64,000 bases of DNA. It comes from Pseudolabrys taiwanensis (GTDB lineage Bacteria > Pseudomonadota > Alphaproteobacteria > Rhizobiales > Xanthobacteraceae). The first letter of the stretch is position 1. Every line of letters starts with the position of its first letter. Shown one piece after another: positions 28,351-36,839 of the stretch. Location: contig NZ_CP031417.1 in NCBI RefSeq assembly GCF_003367395.1, forward strand, positions 496,001 through 560,000, given 5' to 3'. The notes under the pieces were generated by a model. That model was given only the letters and a program-made list of their open reading frames with translations. It made no database searches and had not been told where the DNA came from. The translations under genes and the position numbers were made by a program.

Positions 28351-29073
28351 TTACTGATTGGTCGGCGGATGCAGCCGCGCCGTGAGTTCGTCGATGCCGC
28401 GTGCGAGCGTTTTCCAATCGTTCAGCCAATCACGCGGGAAGCGGAAGACGATGTCGGCATCGCCGATGCGTCGCTCCAACAGGCAGCCGCCTGAACTGCG
28501 CACGCCCGTGAGCGAGCAGCGCGCCATGAAATGCTCCGGCTTTTCCGACTCGAAGACCAGTTCCTCGCCTTTGTAGGGCGTGTCGTCGCGGAAGCCGCGC
28601 AGCGTGAGGCCTTCGGGGCCCGGCTGCGGCTGCGCCACCATGTAACGCGGATAGATGGTCTGCACGCGTTCCATCAGCGGCAGCGTACCGTCGACGGTTT
28701 GGATGGACACGAACAGCCGTTCGTTCGGATCGACCGGCTGGCCGTCGATCGTCTTCAGCGACGGATCCGGCGGCTTCAACGACGGCCAGAGATAGGCAAG
28801 GTCGATGCGCTCCTGCATGCCGGGCTTGCGCTGCACCGCCTGACGAATGGCCGCGGGCTCGATGTTGAACTGCACGCCGGAGACGACGATCGGCAGCGTC
28901 GGTGCGTCGAGCGCGACCGGCACCTCGGGCCAGCGCGGCCACAGGACATAGCCGACGTAGACGGCCGCCATGGCGATGACGGCGATGAGGACGAGGAGCG
29001 GCGCGGCGAGGGGATTGTGGCCGCGCTGCCGGCGGCGGGCGCGAGCGCCTGTGCGATGCGCAACGTCAGCCAT
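28351..29073 (-). CDS. single-pass membrane protein, unknown function
   Basis: 240 aa from ATG 29073. A basic N-terminus (RTGARARRRQRGH) precedes one TM helix (PLLVLIAVIAMAAVYVGYVLW), then a beta-rich periplasmic domain (VPVALDAPTLPIVVSGVQFNIEPAAIRQAVQR; EHFMARCSLTGVRSSGGCLLERRIGDADIVFRFPRDWL) with two Cys. Function not recognised. N-in/C-out topology is likely. Confidence 0.65.
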   Translation of the reverse strand: MADVAHRTGARARRRQRGHNPLAAPLLVLIAVIAMAAVYVGYVLWPRWPEVPVALDAPTLPIVVSGVQFNIEPAAIRQAVQRKPGMQERIDLAYLWPSLKPPDPSLKTIDGQPVDPNERLFVSIQTVDGTLPLMERVQTIYPRYMVAQPQPGPEGLTLRGFRDDTPYKGEELVFESEKPEHFMARCSLTGVRSSGGCLLERRIGDADIVFRFPRDWLNDWKTLARGIDELTARLHPPTNQ

Positions 29074-29219
29074 TCCGGTCCCCAAACAGTCGAATTCCCA
29101 TGCCGCCTCAGCGGCTTCGGCACATTGACCGGCGCTGGTTAACCATCGGTTAAGGATACGCTGGCGCGGCGCATCGCTGTGCTGCACATCTCGCGGCAGT
29201 ACTGCGTTGAGGCCATGTG

Positions 29220-29546
29220 ATGACGCCCCATACCCTCCAGTCGTTTCTTGCCCTGGCCATCGGTTTCGGCGTCGCCGGTCTGTGCTGTTCCACCTACCGA
29301 TTGATCACGACACGGCTGCCGAGCTTCAGCCAGCTCAATGCCGGCGCGAGCCCCAAGACCATCGCCGCCGTGCCGCTGCTGATCTTCGCGGCGCCGTTCC
29401 TCATCATGCGCAACACGCTGCTTGGCGACCGCAGCGGGCCGGGCCGCTTTCAGTTCGTGTTTCTCGCGACCTTGATCGCCGGATTCTGGAGCCTGATGTC
29501 CGGCCAGGTGCTGGTCATGGCGTTGCAGGCCTTCATCTCCGGCTGA
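29220..29546 (+). CDS. small integral membrane protein (DUF6949-like), unknown function
   Basis: 108 aa from ATG 29220. Three hydrophobic segments are visible: LALAIGFGVAGLCCSTYRL, KTIAAVPLLIFAAPFLIM and FVFLATLIAGFWSLMSGQVLVMAL. It is probably in the inner membrane. No catalytic motif. The gamma carbonic anhydrase gene follows 57 bp downstream. Confidence 0.7.
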   Translation: MTPHTLQSFLALAIGFGVAGLCCSTYRLITTRLPSFSQLNAGASPKTIAAVPLLIFAAPFLIMRNTLLGDRSGPGRFQFVFLATLIAGFWSLMSGQVLVMALQAFISG

Positions 29547-29603
29547 GGCTTTTCTCGCGCGGTTCGATCGGGCAAGGTCCGCCCGTCGAACAACGAGGGC
29601 GCG

Positions 29604-30134
29604 ATGGCCATTTACGAACTTGACGGTGCGAAGCCGGAATTTCCGGGCGAGGGCGAATACTGGATTGCCGACAGTGCGACATTGATCGGCCGCGTGCGGC
29701 TCAAACGCGAGACGAGCGTGTGGTTCGGCGCCGTGCTGCGCGGCGACAACGAATGGATCGAACTTGGCGAGCGCTCGCAGATCCAGGACAACGCGACGCT
29801 GCACACCGATCCCGGATTTCCGATGGTGATCGGGTCGAATTGCGTCATCGGCCACAACGTCATCCTGCACGGCTGCACCATCGGCGATAACAGCCTCGTC
29901 GGCATGGGCGCGATCATGCTCAACGGCGCCAAGATCGGGCAGAACTGCCTCGTCGGCGCCGGCGCGGTGGTGACCGAAGGCAAGGAGTTTCCCGACAATT
30001 CGCTCATCGTCGGCGCGCCGGCGCGCGTCGTGCGCACGCTCGACGAGAAGGCAGCGGCGATGATCCGTAGCGGCGCCGATATCTACGTGAGGCGCTCGAA
30101 GGAATACGCCAAGGGCTTGAAGCGGATCGGCTGA
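29604..30134 (+). CDS. gamma carbonic anhydrase family hexapeptide-repeat protein
   Basis: 176 aa. Left-handed beta-helix repeats throughout (ADSATLIGRVRLKRETSVWFGAVLRGDNEWIELGERSQIQDNATLHTD, CVIGHNVILHGCTIGDNSLVGMGAIMLNGAKIG). The three zinc His of the gamma-CA site appear as His in NATLHTD and in IGHNVILHG. It forms trimers in the cytoplasm; many members are carbonic anhydrases, others have uncertain function (YrdA/PaaY group). Confidence 0.88.
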   Translation: MAIYELDGAKPEFPGEGEYWIADSATLIGRVRLKRETSVWFGAVLRGDNEWIELGERSQIQDNATLHTDPGFPMVIGSNCVIGHNVILHGCTIGDNSLVGMGAIMLNGAKIGQNCLVGAGAVVTEGKEFPDNSLIVGAPARVVRTLDEKAAAMIRSGADIYVRRSKEYAKGLKRIG

Positions 30135-30156
30135 TCGCGCGTCCTCCCAAAGGGGT

Positions 30157-30186
30157 GCGGCCGGCCCTTGGGGGAGGGCCGGCCGC
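30157..30186. terminator. 12-bp perfect GC hairpin between converging genes
   Basis: GCGGCCGGCCCT (30157-30168), TGGGGG loop, AGGGCCGGCCGC (30175-30186). It lies 22 bp after the gamma-CA stop and 62 bp before the BTLCP stop. No T-run follows in either direction, so it may stop transcripts only with Rho or protect their 3' ends. Confidence 0.45.
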
Positions 30187-30248
30187 TCGCATCCCGGTCT
30201 GGGGACGGGGAGGGGTGGGGACGTGACCGGGCGCGATCTCTTGCTCGC

Positions 30249-30923
30249 TTACCGCGCCGACACGGTGGCCGGTGCGCGCGGTTCGCCGAGCGAAACCCAC
30301 ATGTTCGGATCGGATTGCGACTGCCGCTTCACGAAGCGGTAGCCGGTCTTGTTCCAGGCGAGGATTTCGCCTTCCTGGTTGTCGAGGATGAATTCACCGC
30401 GGTTGGTCTTGACCGTGAGCACGGCATGACCGTCGCCCTTCTTGTCGCGCACCACGGTGATGAGCAGCGCCTCGCGCGGCCAGCCCGCCTGCATCAGCAT
30501 GCGCCGCTTGAGCAGCACGTAATCCTCGCAGTCGCCTTTGCCGTCGTCGGGATAATTCCAGCGCTCGACCACGCCCCAGTGATCCTGGTCGGTGATCGGC
30601 TGGATGGTCTCGTTCACCCAGGCATTGACCTTGACCATGTCGGACCAGGCTTTCGGCGTCAGCACCACATCGCGCGGCGCCGACGGCCTCGTCTCGCATT
30701 CGGGTTTGTACTCGACGCAGAACTCGACCCAGCCGATCGGCGCGCGCGTCGCTTCGCCGACGGTGGCGTAGGCCGGCCGCTCTTGCGGCACGCCGGCGCT
30801 GTTGCCGAGCGAGGCCATCCGCTCGCCGGCAAAGCCGCTGCCGGCCGGCAGCAACACTGCGATTGCCAAGGTGCTCAGTAGCGCGCAAGTATTCGCCAGT
30901 TTATTTTTTTGACGCCGTCCCAT
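30249..30923 (-). CDS. transglutaminase-like cysteine peptidase (BTLCP, LapG-like family)
   Basis: 224 aa from ATG 30923, behind GGGGAC; ATGs up to 30962 are alternatives. A signal peptide (LANTCALLSTLAIAVLLPAGSGFA) sends it to the periplasm. The triad is Cys in GDCEDYVLL, His in GDGHAVLTV and Asp in FILDNQEG, with WNYPDDGKGD before the Cys. The family includes LapG, which cleaves adhesins under LapD/c-di-GMP control. Known LapG partners are not visible here; the nearby PilZ protein may be relevant (inference). Confidence 0.87.
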   Translation of the reverse strand: MGRRQKNKLANTCALLSTLAIAVLLPAGSGFAGERMASLGNSAGVPQERPAYATVGEATRAPIGWVEFCVEYKPECETRPSAPRDVVLTPKAWSDMVKVNAWVNETIQPITDQDHWGVVERWNYPDDGKGDCEDYVLLKRRMLMQAGWPREALLITVVRDKKGDGHAVLTVKTNRGEFILDNQEGEILAWNKTGYRFVKRQSQSDPNMWVSLGEPRAPATVSAR

Positions 30924-31228
30924 TAGTGTCCCCATCACGTCTTGACAGGGACACATTCCCACAAAGCATTTGCAGTGCCGCTAAGTAGAGTGGTCCAGTT
31001 TGAAGCGAACGAGACTAAATATCGAAGCGAATACTTGTAAAAACAAAATCGAATTTGCCTAGAATTTGAAATGATCTACTTTGAATAAAATTTTATCGAT
31101 TAATATACTTGCGCCAGCAAAACATGCGCCTCCGCGATCGTTTTGGCGGTGTCGTTTACGGTTGGATGAGCGGGGAAACGGCGCGAAACCGGCGTGCGGC
31201 CGACGCGCGAAAGCGGACATGACGCGGA
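30924..31228. other. non-coding leader region, partly AT-rich
   Basis: Between BTLCP and the PilZ terminator. 31000-31115 is far more AT-rich than the surroundings and may carry the BTLCP promoter; the rest is ordinary GC-rich sequence. No convincing gene or named motif was found. Confidence 0.4.
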
Positions 31229-31259
31229 AAAACGCCGGCGCCGCCGCGCGCGGCGTTTA
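31229..31259 (-). terminator. Rho-independent terminator of the PilZ gene
   Basis: On the minus strand, stem AACGCCG / CGGCGTT around a GC-rich loop is followed by a run of five T (complement of 31228-31232). It lies 17 bp after the PilZ stop codon. Confidence 0.6.
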
Positions 31260-31275
31260 CGGCGCGGTCACCGTA

Positions 31276-31893
31276 TTATTCGCCGGTGACGTTCTCTTCG
31301 ACGAAGTCGATGTGCTGCAGCCGCGTGAACTCGATCGCGAAGCCGTCCTCGATGTGACGGACGACACGGCCCTGCGTCTTGCCGATGGTGACCATGCTGC
31401 CGACCGCCGGACGCAAGTCCGGCGCGATGGCGACGGCCGCGCCCGACTGCGACAGGTCGATGATGCGGCAGCCGACATTGTTGCCGTTGGGCAGAACGAG
31501 CCGGGCCAGCGGGTTGCGCGGGCTGAAGCGGCCGTGGCGGCGATCTTCCGGCAGATTGAGGATCTGGCGGTTGGCGAGCCAGGTGAGCTGGGCGGCGAGC
31601 TTGTCGCGCTTGCGCGAGGTCGCCGCGATGCTCATGGCAAAACCGGTATCGAACACGCGGGCGATCTTGCCTTCAAGCCGGCCGAGATGGTCGACATAGG
31701 CGATGACGCGCTCGCCCGGCGTGCCGGGCACCGGCGCGATAACGGCCATGCCGCCGGGCGACATGTCGACGACCTGGCACGGGAACTCGCGCCGATCGGC
31801 GAGCATGTAGCGGCCGAGCAGATTGACCTTGACGCGTTGGTGTCGCCGGCGCTCGTCCGCCAGCGGCAAGAATTTCGGTCGTGTCGGCGCCAT
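31276..31893 (-). CDS. protein with two PilZ domains
   Basis: 205 aa from ATG 31893 (another ATG two codons earlier). N-terminal PilZ: RRRHQRVKVNLLGRYMLADRREFPCQVVDMSPGGMAVIAP, with RxxxR and DxSxxG motifs for c-di-GMP binding. C-terminal second copy: NPLARLVLPNGNNVGCRIIDLSQSGAAVAI, DxSxxG kept but the preceding Arg motif weak. Cytoplasmic c-di-GMP effector; whether both sites bind is unknown. A terminator follows. Confidence 0.85.
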   Translation of the reverse strand: MAPTRPKFLPLADERRRHQRVKVNLLGRYMLADRREFPCQVVDMSPGGMAVIAPVPGTPGERVIAYVDHLGRLEGKIARVFDTGFAMSIAATSRKRDKLAAQLTWLANRQILNLPEDRRHGRFSPRNPLARLVLPNGNNVGCRIIDLSQSGAAVAIAPDLRPAVGSMVTIGKTQGRVVRHIEDGFAIEFTRLQHIDFVEENVTGE

Positions 31894-31966
31894 TGCCATT
31901 GGATGGTGGCATCATGGGAGGGTAATTCTCCCACCGCCAACCTATGGCGTCAGCGTTAACGGTCGG

Positions 31967-32566
31967 TTAGCCGCGTTCGCCGGGCGCGCGGCCGCCGCTG
32001 TAGACAACGAAGCCATGGCGGATCCGCGCGCTTTCCGGCGCATGCTTGAAGTGCGGCGTGATGAGGCTGTCGGCGCCCGCGCCGACGTGGCGCAGCGTCG
32101 CGAGCTCCAGCGCGATCACCGGCGTCTCGCCCAGCCAATAAGGCGGCTCGAACGGCGCCAGCACGCCCAAGGCACGGATGCGGCCATGTCCAACATGCGA
32201 CAACGGCAGCAGCAGCATTTCCAGCCCAACCTCGCGGCCGTCCTCGCCACGGCCGATCAGGCCGGCGACGAAACCTTCGTTCTCGCCGGTCACCGCATGC
32301 GCGAGTTCCTCAACCGCCTTGCGGCTCGCTTCGTCCCAAAGCTCGATGAAGGCCTCGCCCTTGATCTCGCGGCAGAACAACGCGCAGACGCGCGTGCCGG
32401 CGAGGCGGAAGCGGAGCTGATCGACGAAGTCCGCCGCCAACATGAACGTGTCGCCGAGCGCATGGCGGATTTCGGCCGGGTCGATGTCGAACCGGGCCGG
32501 CGCAGGCCGGTCGCCGCGCCGCTCGGTCCAATAGTCGAACAAGCTGCGGGTCGAAGGATGCTTCAT
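31967..32566 (-). CDS. PAS_5 domain protein (DUF1393-like)
   Basis: 199 aa from ATG 32566. The N-terminal SLFDYWTERRGDRPAPARFDIDPAEIRHALGDTFML and LAGTRVCALFCREIKGEAF match the alphaproteobacterial PAS_5 family. It is a single cytoplasmic sensor-like domain with no output domain. It lies 73 bp upstream of the PilZ gene on the same strand, so co-transcription is possible. Confidence 0.78.
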   Translation of the reverse strand: MKHPSTRSLFDYWTERRGDRPAPARFDIDPAEIRHALGDTFMLAADFVDQLRFRLAGTRVCALFCREIKGEAFIELWDEASRKAVEELAHAVTGENEGFVAGLIGRGEDGREVGLEMLLLPLSHVGHGRIRALGVLAPFEPPYWLGETPVIALELATLRHVGAGADSLITPHFKHAPESARIRHGFVVYSGGRAPGERG

Positions 32567-32756
32567 AATCGCCACCCTGTTTCGTCACGGCACAGCCGGC
32601 GCAACTTTTTGTGCCCGTTCGGGACAGTTGCGCCGCCTTCCGGCCGCGGTGGCATGAAGAGAGCAGGGCACGTGCCGCAGGCGCCGCCGCGGCCGTCCTC
32701 GCGCGAGTTAGTGTTAAAATCGCAAGCGCGTTGCGGTGCGTGTGCCGCCGTCTAAA

Positions 32757-32915
32757 GTCGCGTCACTCGATACGGCGTGTCTTGGACAGCACGCTCCTGG
32801 GAACGCGATACGATTGGGGCAAAAGCTCTTCGGGGAGATGAGGGGGACGTGACGCGCGCCATTCGGCGCGGCGGCACAACTGAAGGAGGGCGGTGAGCCC
32901 TCCTTCTTCTTTTTT
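32757..32915 (+). ncRNA. candidate small RNA ending at an orphan terminator
   Basis: No gene on the plus strand lies upstream, yet a strong terminator ends at 32915. Inside, GCGTCAC (32760-32766) pairs with GTGACGC (32849-32855), enclosing about 80 nt with a further GCGTG/CACGC stem. This fits a structured non-coding transcript of about 160 nt. The 5' end is not certain and I do not recognise a named family. Confidence 0.4.
32882..32915 (+). terminator. strong Rho-independent terminator
   Basis: GAAGGAGGGC (32882-32891), GGTGA loop, GCCCTCCTTC (32897-32906), then TTCTTTTTT. A 10-bp perfect stem with T-run is the clearest intrinsic terminator in the window. No plus-strand ORF precedes it. Confidence 0.85.
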
Positions 32916-32983
32916 GGACCCCGTCGCTTGCGGACCGAGGCCCAAATGGCGTAACCCGGCGCTTCCTTACCGAGTGCCGCCTC

Positions 32984-33724
32984 GTGCAACGCGAACCGCT
33001 CTTCAACATCCCGCCCATCGTGCTGATTACGATCGCCGTCATGGCGCTCGTGCACGTCGTGCGCACGATGCTGCTCAGCGAGACGCAGGACATCGAATTC
33101 CTGCTCACCTTCGCCTTCATTCCCGCGCGCTATGACTCGTCGATCGTGCTGGGCGGACCATTGCCCGGCGGGGCTGCGGCGGATGTGTGGACCTTCGTCA
33201 CCTATTCGTTGATCCATGCCGACTGGACGCATTTCGGCGTCAACTCGATCTGGCTGCTGCCTTTCGGCACGGCGGTTGCCCGGCGCTTCGGACCCGTCCG
33301 CTTTCTCGCGTTCTTCGCGGTGACGGCCGCGGCCGGCGCGGGCATGCATCTTCTCACGCATGCCGGTGAGCAGGCGCCGATGATCGGCGCTTCCGCCGCG
33401 ATCTCCGGCACGATGGCCGCCGCCATGCGCTTTGCGTTTCAGCACGGCGGTCCGCTCGGCATGCTGCGCGAAGCCGACGATGACGCTTATCGCGTGCCGG
33501 CCCTCTCGCTGGTCGGAGTCTTCAGCGATGCGCGCGTGCTGATGTTTCTCGCCGTCTGGTTCGGCATCAACATCCTGTTCGGCCTCGGCTCGATGTCGAT
33601 CACCGGCGGCGATCAATCCGTCGCATGGCAAGCGCATATCGGCGGATTTCTCGCAGGTTTGATTTTATTTTCCTGGTTCGATCCGGTTTCGCGATCGGGC
33701 GATTATGGTGCAACGCGGCATTAG
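32984..33724 (+). CDS. rhomboid family intramembrane serine protease
   Basis: 246 aa with GTG start and about six membrane helices. The dyad is Ser137 in GASAAISG and His218 in AHIGGFLAGLILF. The usual GxSG has Ala after Ser here. N in HFGVNSIWLLPFGTAVARRFG fits the conserved Asn in helix 2. Cleaves membrane proteins within or near TM helices; substrates unknown. Confidence 0.86.
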   Translation: MQREPLFNIPPIVLITIAVMALVHVVRTMLLSETQDIEFLLTFAFIPARYDSSIVLGGPLPGGAAADVWTFVTYSLIHADWTHFGVNSIWLLPFGTAVARRFGPVRFLAFFAVTAAAGAGMHLLTHAGEQAPMIGASAAISGTMAAAMRFAFQHGGPLGMLREADDDAYRVPALSLVGVFSDARVLMFLAVWFGINILFGLGSMSITGGDQSVAWQAHIGGFLAGLILFSWFDPVSRSGDYGATRH

Positions 33725-33766
33725 TCGCGTAAAATGCAGCACAGACGCGGCATCTTTGCGCTTGAC

Positions 33767-33792
33767 GGAACAGGCGCGATGGCAGGATCGTT
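33767..33792 (+). promoter_or_regulatory. candidate sigma-EcfG promoter for the CBS gene
   Basis: GGAAC (33767-33771), 17-bp spacer, CGTT (33789-33792), an exact match to the general-stress consensus. It is 73 bp upstream of the CBS start codon. Confidence 0.6.
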
Positions 33793-33865
33793 GCAAAGGT
33801 CCACACTCCCGAAGAGCCGCGCTGATGCGGCATCGGTCGTGAGTGTCGGATGCACGGAGGCTGCC

Positions 33866-34309
33866 ATGAACGTGAAGTCAATCCTGGCCGCCAAGAAATC
33901 GACCTTGGGCGGCGACGTTATTGCGATCGAACCTACGGCTGATCTTGCTACAGCTGCGAAGCTTCTGGCGAAGCACCGCATCGGTGCCCTTCTGATCCGC
34001 GGACCCGGTGATCATCTCGCCGGCATTCTGTCGGAACGCGACATCGTACGAGCGGTGGCAGAGCATGGCACTGAGGCGCTCACCGTGCCCGTTGGGCAGG
34101 TGATGACGCGCAATGTCATGACGTGCGGTGAAGACGATACTTGTGCCAGCCTGATGGAGCGCATGACCGCCGGCAAATTTCGTCATCTTCCCGTGATGGC
34201 GAAGGGCAAGCTCGTCGGCATCGTGTCGATCGGCGACATCGTGAAACAACGTGTCGATGAGATCGAGCGCGACGCCGAAGCGATGCGCGATTACATCCGT
34301 ACGGCGTAA
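33866..34309 (+). CDS. CBS domain protein
   Basis: 147 aa from ATG 33866 with CGGAGG; the longer frame is rejected. Two CBS motifs: VIAIEPTADLATAAKLLAKHRIGALLIRGPGDHLAGILSERDIVRAV and CGEDDTCASLMERMTAGKFRHLPVMAKGKLVGIVSIGDIVKQRV. Such stand-alone pairs bind adenosyl nucleotides and regulate partners. The sigma-EcfG promoter upstream suggests stress induction. Convergent with the patatin gene. Confidence 0.87.
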   Translation: MNVKSILAAKKSTLGGDVIAIEPTADLATAAKLLAKHRIGALLIRGPGDHLAGILSERDIVRAVAEHGTEALTVPVGQVMTRNVMTCGEDDTCASLMERMTAGKFRHLPVMAKGKLVGIVSIGDIVKQRVDEIERDAEAMRDYIRTA

Positions 34310-34315
34310 GCGCGT

Positions 34316-35341
34316 CTATTTGGCGGAGGCCGGGCCGGACGCGGCGTGCGAGAGTGCGGCGACGGCCTCGCCGACACCTTCGAGCGCGCGCTCGGCCGCC
34401 TCGGTGCCGATCGCGATGGCGTCTTGCGCGCGATGGAAGTCGAACCAGCCGATGTTGCCAAGGCGCGGGCTGATGAGCACGTCCGGCGGATCGCCGGCAA
34501 GACGCGCACGCGTGATGCGATCCTGCATGACGTTGAACGCCTCGACCATGACGGTCGGAATGCCGGGCCGGCCACGCCGTCCGAGCACCTGACGGCGCAA
34601 CGACGATTCGCGTGAGAACATATGGCGGAAGCCATTGGCCTTCGCCGTCGCTTCCGGCGCGGCCTCTTCGTCATCCGGGCCGTGGCTCGCGATGATGGTG
34701 CCGCGACCGAACAGGTCGGAGTTGAGATTGACCGCGATCACCAGACGGGCGCCGAGCGCCCGCGCCGCGGAGACCGGCACGGGATTGACCAGCGCGCCGT
34801 CGACCAGCCAGCGGCCGCCGATGCGGACCGGCGGGAAAATCCCGGGCAGGGAATAGGACGCGCGCAGCGCATCGGAAAGACGGCCGCGCGTCAGCCAGAT
34901 TTCGTGACCGGTATTGAACTCGGTCGCGATGGCCGCGAAGCGAACCGGCAGATCCTCGACCCGCGTTTCCTTCAGGCCTTCCTGAAGGCGCGAGGCCAAG
35001 TGATTGCCGTTGATCAGGCCGGAGCCGGATAGGCTGATATCGAGATAGCTCAGGATGCTGCGCGCGGTGAGCGTCTTCGACCATTCATCGAGGGTGTCGA
35101 GCTGGTTGGCGGCATAGCAGCCGCCGACAACGGCGCCAATCGACGTGCCGACGATGACGTCCGGCACGATGCCGTGCTTCAGCAGCGTGCGGATCACGCC
35201 GATGTGAGCAAAACCGCGTGCGGCACCGCCGCCGAGCGCGAGCCCGATCGTTGGAGGCGCCGGAGCGGGTGCCGGCTGCGTGGTGGCCTCGGCCGCACGA
35301 TCCCCGTTGCGTGCGCGCGAGAAGAATCCTTCGAAAACCAA
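34316..35341 (-). CDS. patatin-like phospholipase (RssA-like)
   Basis: 341 aa. The TTG start is supported by GGGGAGA 7 bases before it; no ATG is available. Oxyanion loop GLALGGGAARGFAHIGVI, nucleophile elbow GTSIGAVVGG, and Asp of the dyad in VDGALVNPVPV are intact. A Ser-Asp lipid acyl hydrolase, cytoplasmic or membrane-associated. The N-terminal 25 residues are Pro/Ala-rich and the C-terminal 60 residues are helical. Confidence 0.87.
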   Translation of the reverse strand: MVFEGFFSRARNGDRAAEATTQPAPAPAPPTIGLALGGGAARGFAHIGVIRTLLKHGIVPDVIVGTSIGAVVGGCYAANQLDTLDEWSKTLTARSILSYLDISLSGSGLINGNHLASRLQEGLKETRVEDLPVRFAAIATEFNTGHEIWLTRGRLSDALRASYSLPGIFPPVRIGGRWLVDGALVNPVPVSAARALGARLVIAVNLNSDLFGRGTIIASHGPDDEEAAPEATAKANGFRHMFSRESSLRRQVLGRRGRPGIPTVMVEAFNVMQDRITRARLAGDPPDVLISPRLGNIGWFDFHRAQDAIAIGTEAAERALEGVGEAVAALSHAASGPASAK

Positions 35342-35501
35342 CTATGGTTCTCCCCTGACCCTTTGATCATCGGGCCGGGTTGTGTCCCGGGCAAGTCTTT
35401 CAACCGGCCATGGTGAAGACAACTGGCGGATGGGTGTGACCGAAACGTGGCGTTAAGGGTGCGGTTGCTTGATTACCGAACGATAAACTCCTGGCAGGCC
35501 A

Positions 35502-36107
35502 CTAAGTTTCAGGCCGGACCAGCTCGAAAAGGCGGTCGACCACTGCATATTGGTGATAGCCGCAGCGGGCGATGGGCCGCATCGCGGCGGTGTCGACAAG
35601 CCCGTCAACGATGAAGCGGTCGTCGATGTGCACGCCGACGACCTGGCCGAAGGCGACGTGACAGTCCACCGGCTTACCGTCGTAAGTCTGCATCGGAACG
35701 ATGTTGATCAGTTTGCACTCGAGCGCGCAGGGCGACTCGGCGACGCGCGGCGGCTTCACGATGCGCGACGGGGCGGTCGTAAGCCCGGCGCGCTCCATCT
35801 CGTTGACGCCGCGCGGCAGCGGCGCGGCCGTCTCGTTCATCTTGTCGCGCAGATCCCATGTGGCGAGATTGCAGACGAATTCGCGTGTCTCGGCGATGAA
35901 GGCGACCGAATCCTTGAAGCCCTCGGAGCCGAACATCACCAGGTTGGGGCGGCTGTTGATGCCGTTGAAGAACGAGTAGGGCGCGAGATTGATCTCGCCC
36001 TTCGCGCTCATCGAGGTGATCCAGCCGATCGGCCGCGGCGCGACGATGGCTTTGAAGGGGTCGTAGGGCAAAAGTGCGCGGTCGCGCTTTTCGGGCTCGT
36101 AGAACAT
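35502..36107 (-). CDS. flavin reductase family protein (FMN-binding split barrel)
   Basis: 201 aa, beginning MFYEPEKRDRALLPYDPFKAIVAPRPIGWITSMSAKGEINLAPYSFFNGINSRPNLVMFGSEG, the DIM6/NTAB-type signature. It should bind FMN and reduce it with NAD(P)H or serve as an FMN oxidoreductase. Stop of the nitroreductase gene lies 13 bp upstream on the same strand, so a small flavin operon is likely. Confidence 0.86.
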   Translation of the reverse strand: MFYEPEKRDRALLPYDPFKAIVAPRPIGWITSMSAKGEINLAPYSFFNGINSRPNLVMFGSEGFKDSVAFIAETREFVCNLATWDLRDKMNETAAPLPRGVNEMERAGLTTAPSRIVKPPRVAESPCALECKLINIVPMQTYDGKPVDCHVAFGQVVGVHIDDRFIVDGLVDTAAMRPIARCGYHQYAVVDRLFELVRPET

Positions 36108-36120
36108 CGCGTGTTGCTCC

Positions 36121-36705
36121 TTACGAGCTTATTGTCTGCGCGGGATAGCGTGTGACGATCGCCGACAGCTTGGGACGATCGCGATCTTCCGGCGGCTTGG
36201 CCGGCTTGCCGATGTGCACGAAGCCGACGATGCGTTCTTCGGCCGACAGACCGAGCCGATCGAGCACGCGCCGATCATAGGCGTACCATTCGGTCAGCCA
36301 GCTCGCGGCATAGCCGAGCGCATGGGCAGCCGTCACGAGGAGCATGGCCGATGCCGCGGCCGACATCAGTTGCTCCCATTCGGGGATTTTCACATGCGGG
36401 GCGGTGCGCGCGACGACCGCGATCACGAGCGGGGCGCGGGCGAGGCGGTTCCGCTCGAACGCGATCTGCTCGGCGGTCGCGTCGGGACGGTCGCTGCGGA
36501 AAATGTCGGCGAGCACTTCGCCGGCGGCTATCCGCGCATCGCTCTCGAACACGATGAAGCGCCAAGGTGCGAGTTTGCCATGGTCGGGCACGCGCGACGC
36601 GACGGTGAGGAGGGTGTCGATCTCCTCCGCGCTGGGGCCGGGTCCGACCATTTCGATCGGCTTCACCGAACGGCGTGTTTTGAGCAATTCTAGAGCGTCG
36701 GGCAT
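36121..36705 (-). CDS. nitroreductase family protein (YdjA-like)
   Basis: 194 aa from ATG 36705 behind GAGGAC; the longer frame is rejected. LLKTRRSVKPIEMVGPGPSAEEIDTLLTVASRVPDHGKLAPWRFIVF is the classic nitroreductase start, with RRS contacting FMN. The centre AASAMLLVTAAHALGYAASWLT completes the fold. Probable NAD(P)H-dependent FMN enzyme for nitro or related groups. Confidence 0.86.
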   Translation of the reverse strand: MPDALELLKTRRSVKPIEMVGPGPSAEEIDTLLTVASRVPDHGKLAPWRFIVFESDARIAAGEVLADIFRSDRPDATAEQIAFERNRLARAPLVIAVVARTAPHVKIPEWEQLMSAAASAMLLVTAAHALGYAASWLTEWYAYDRRVLDRLGLSAEERIVGFVHIGKPAKPPEDRDRPKLSAIVTRYPAQTISS

Positions 36706-36839
36706 GTCGTCCTCAGGTCGCGCACGTGAGCTATACGCCTGCATACATCCTGCGTCGCGGGCCGTAGCATACCGGTCCCGCGCGAGACAAACGGACCAGG
36801 CTTGAAATCGCCGTGATTTGGACCGAAAAACATATTGAT

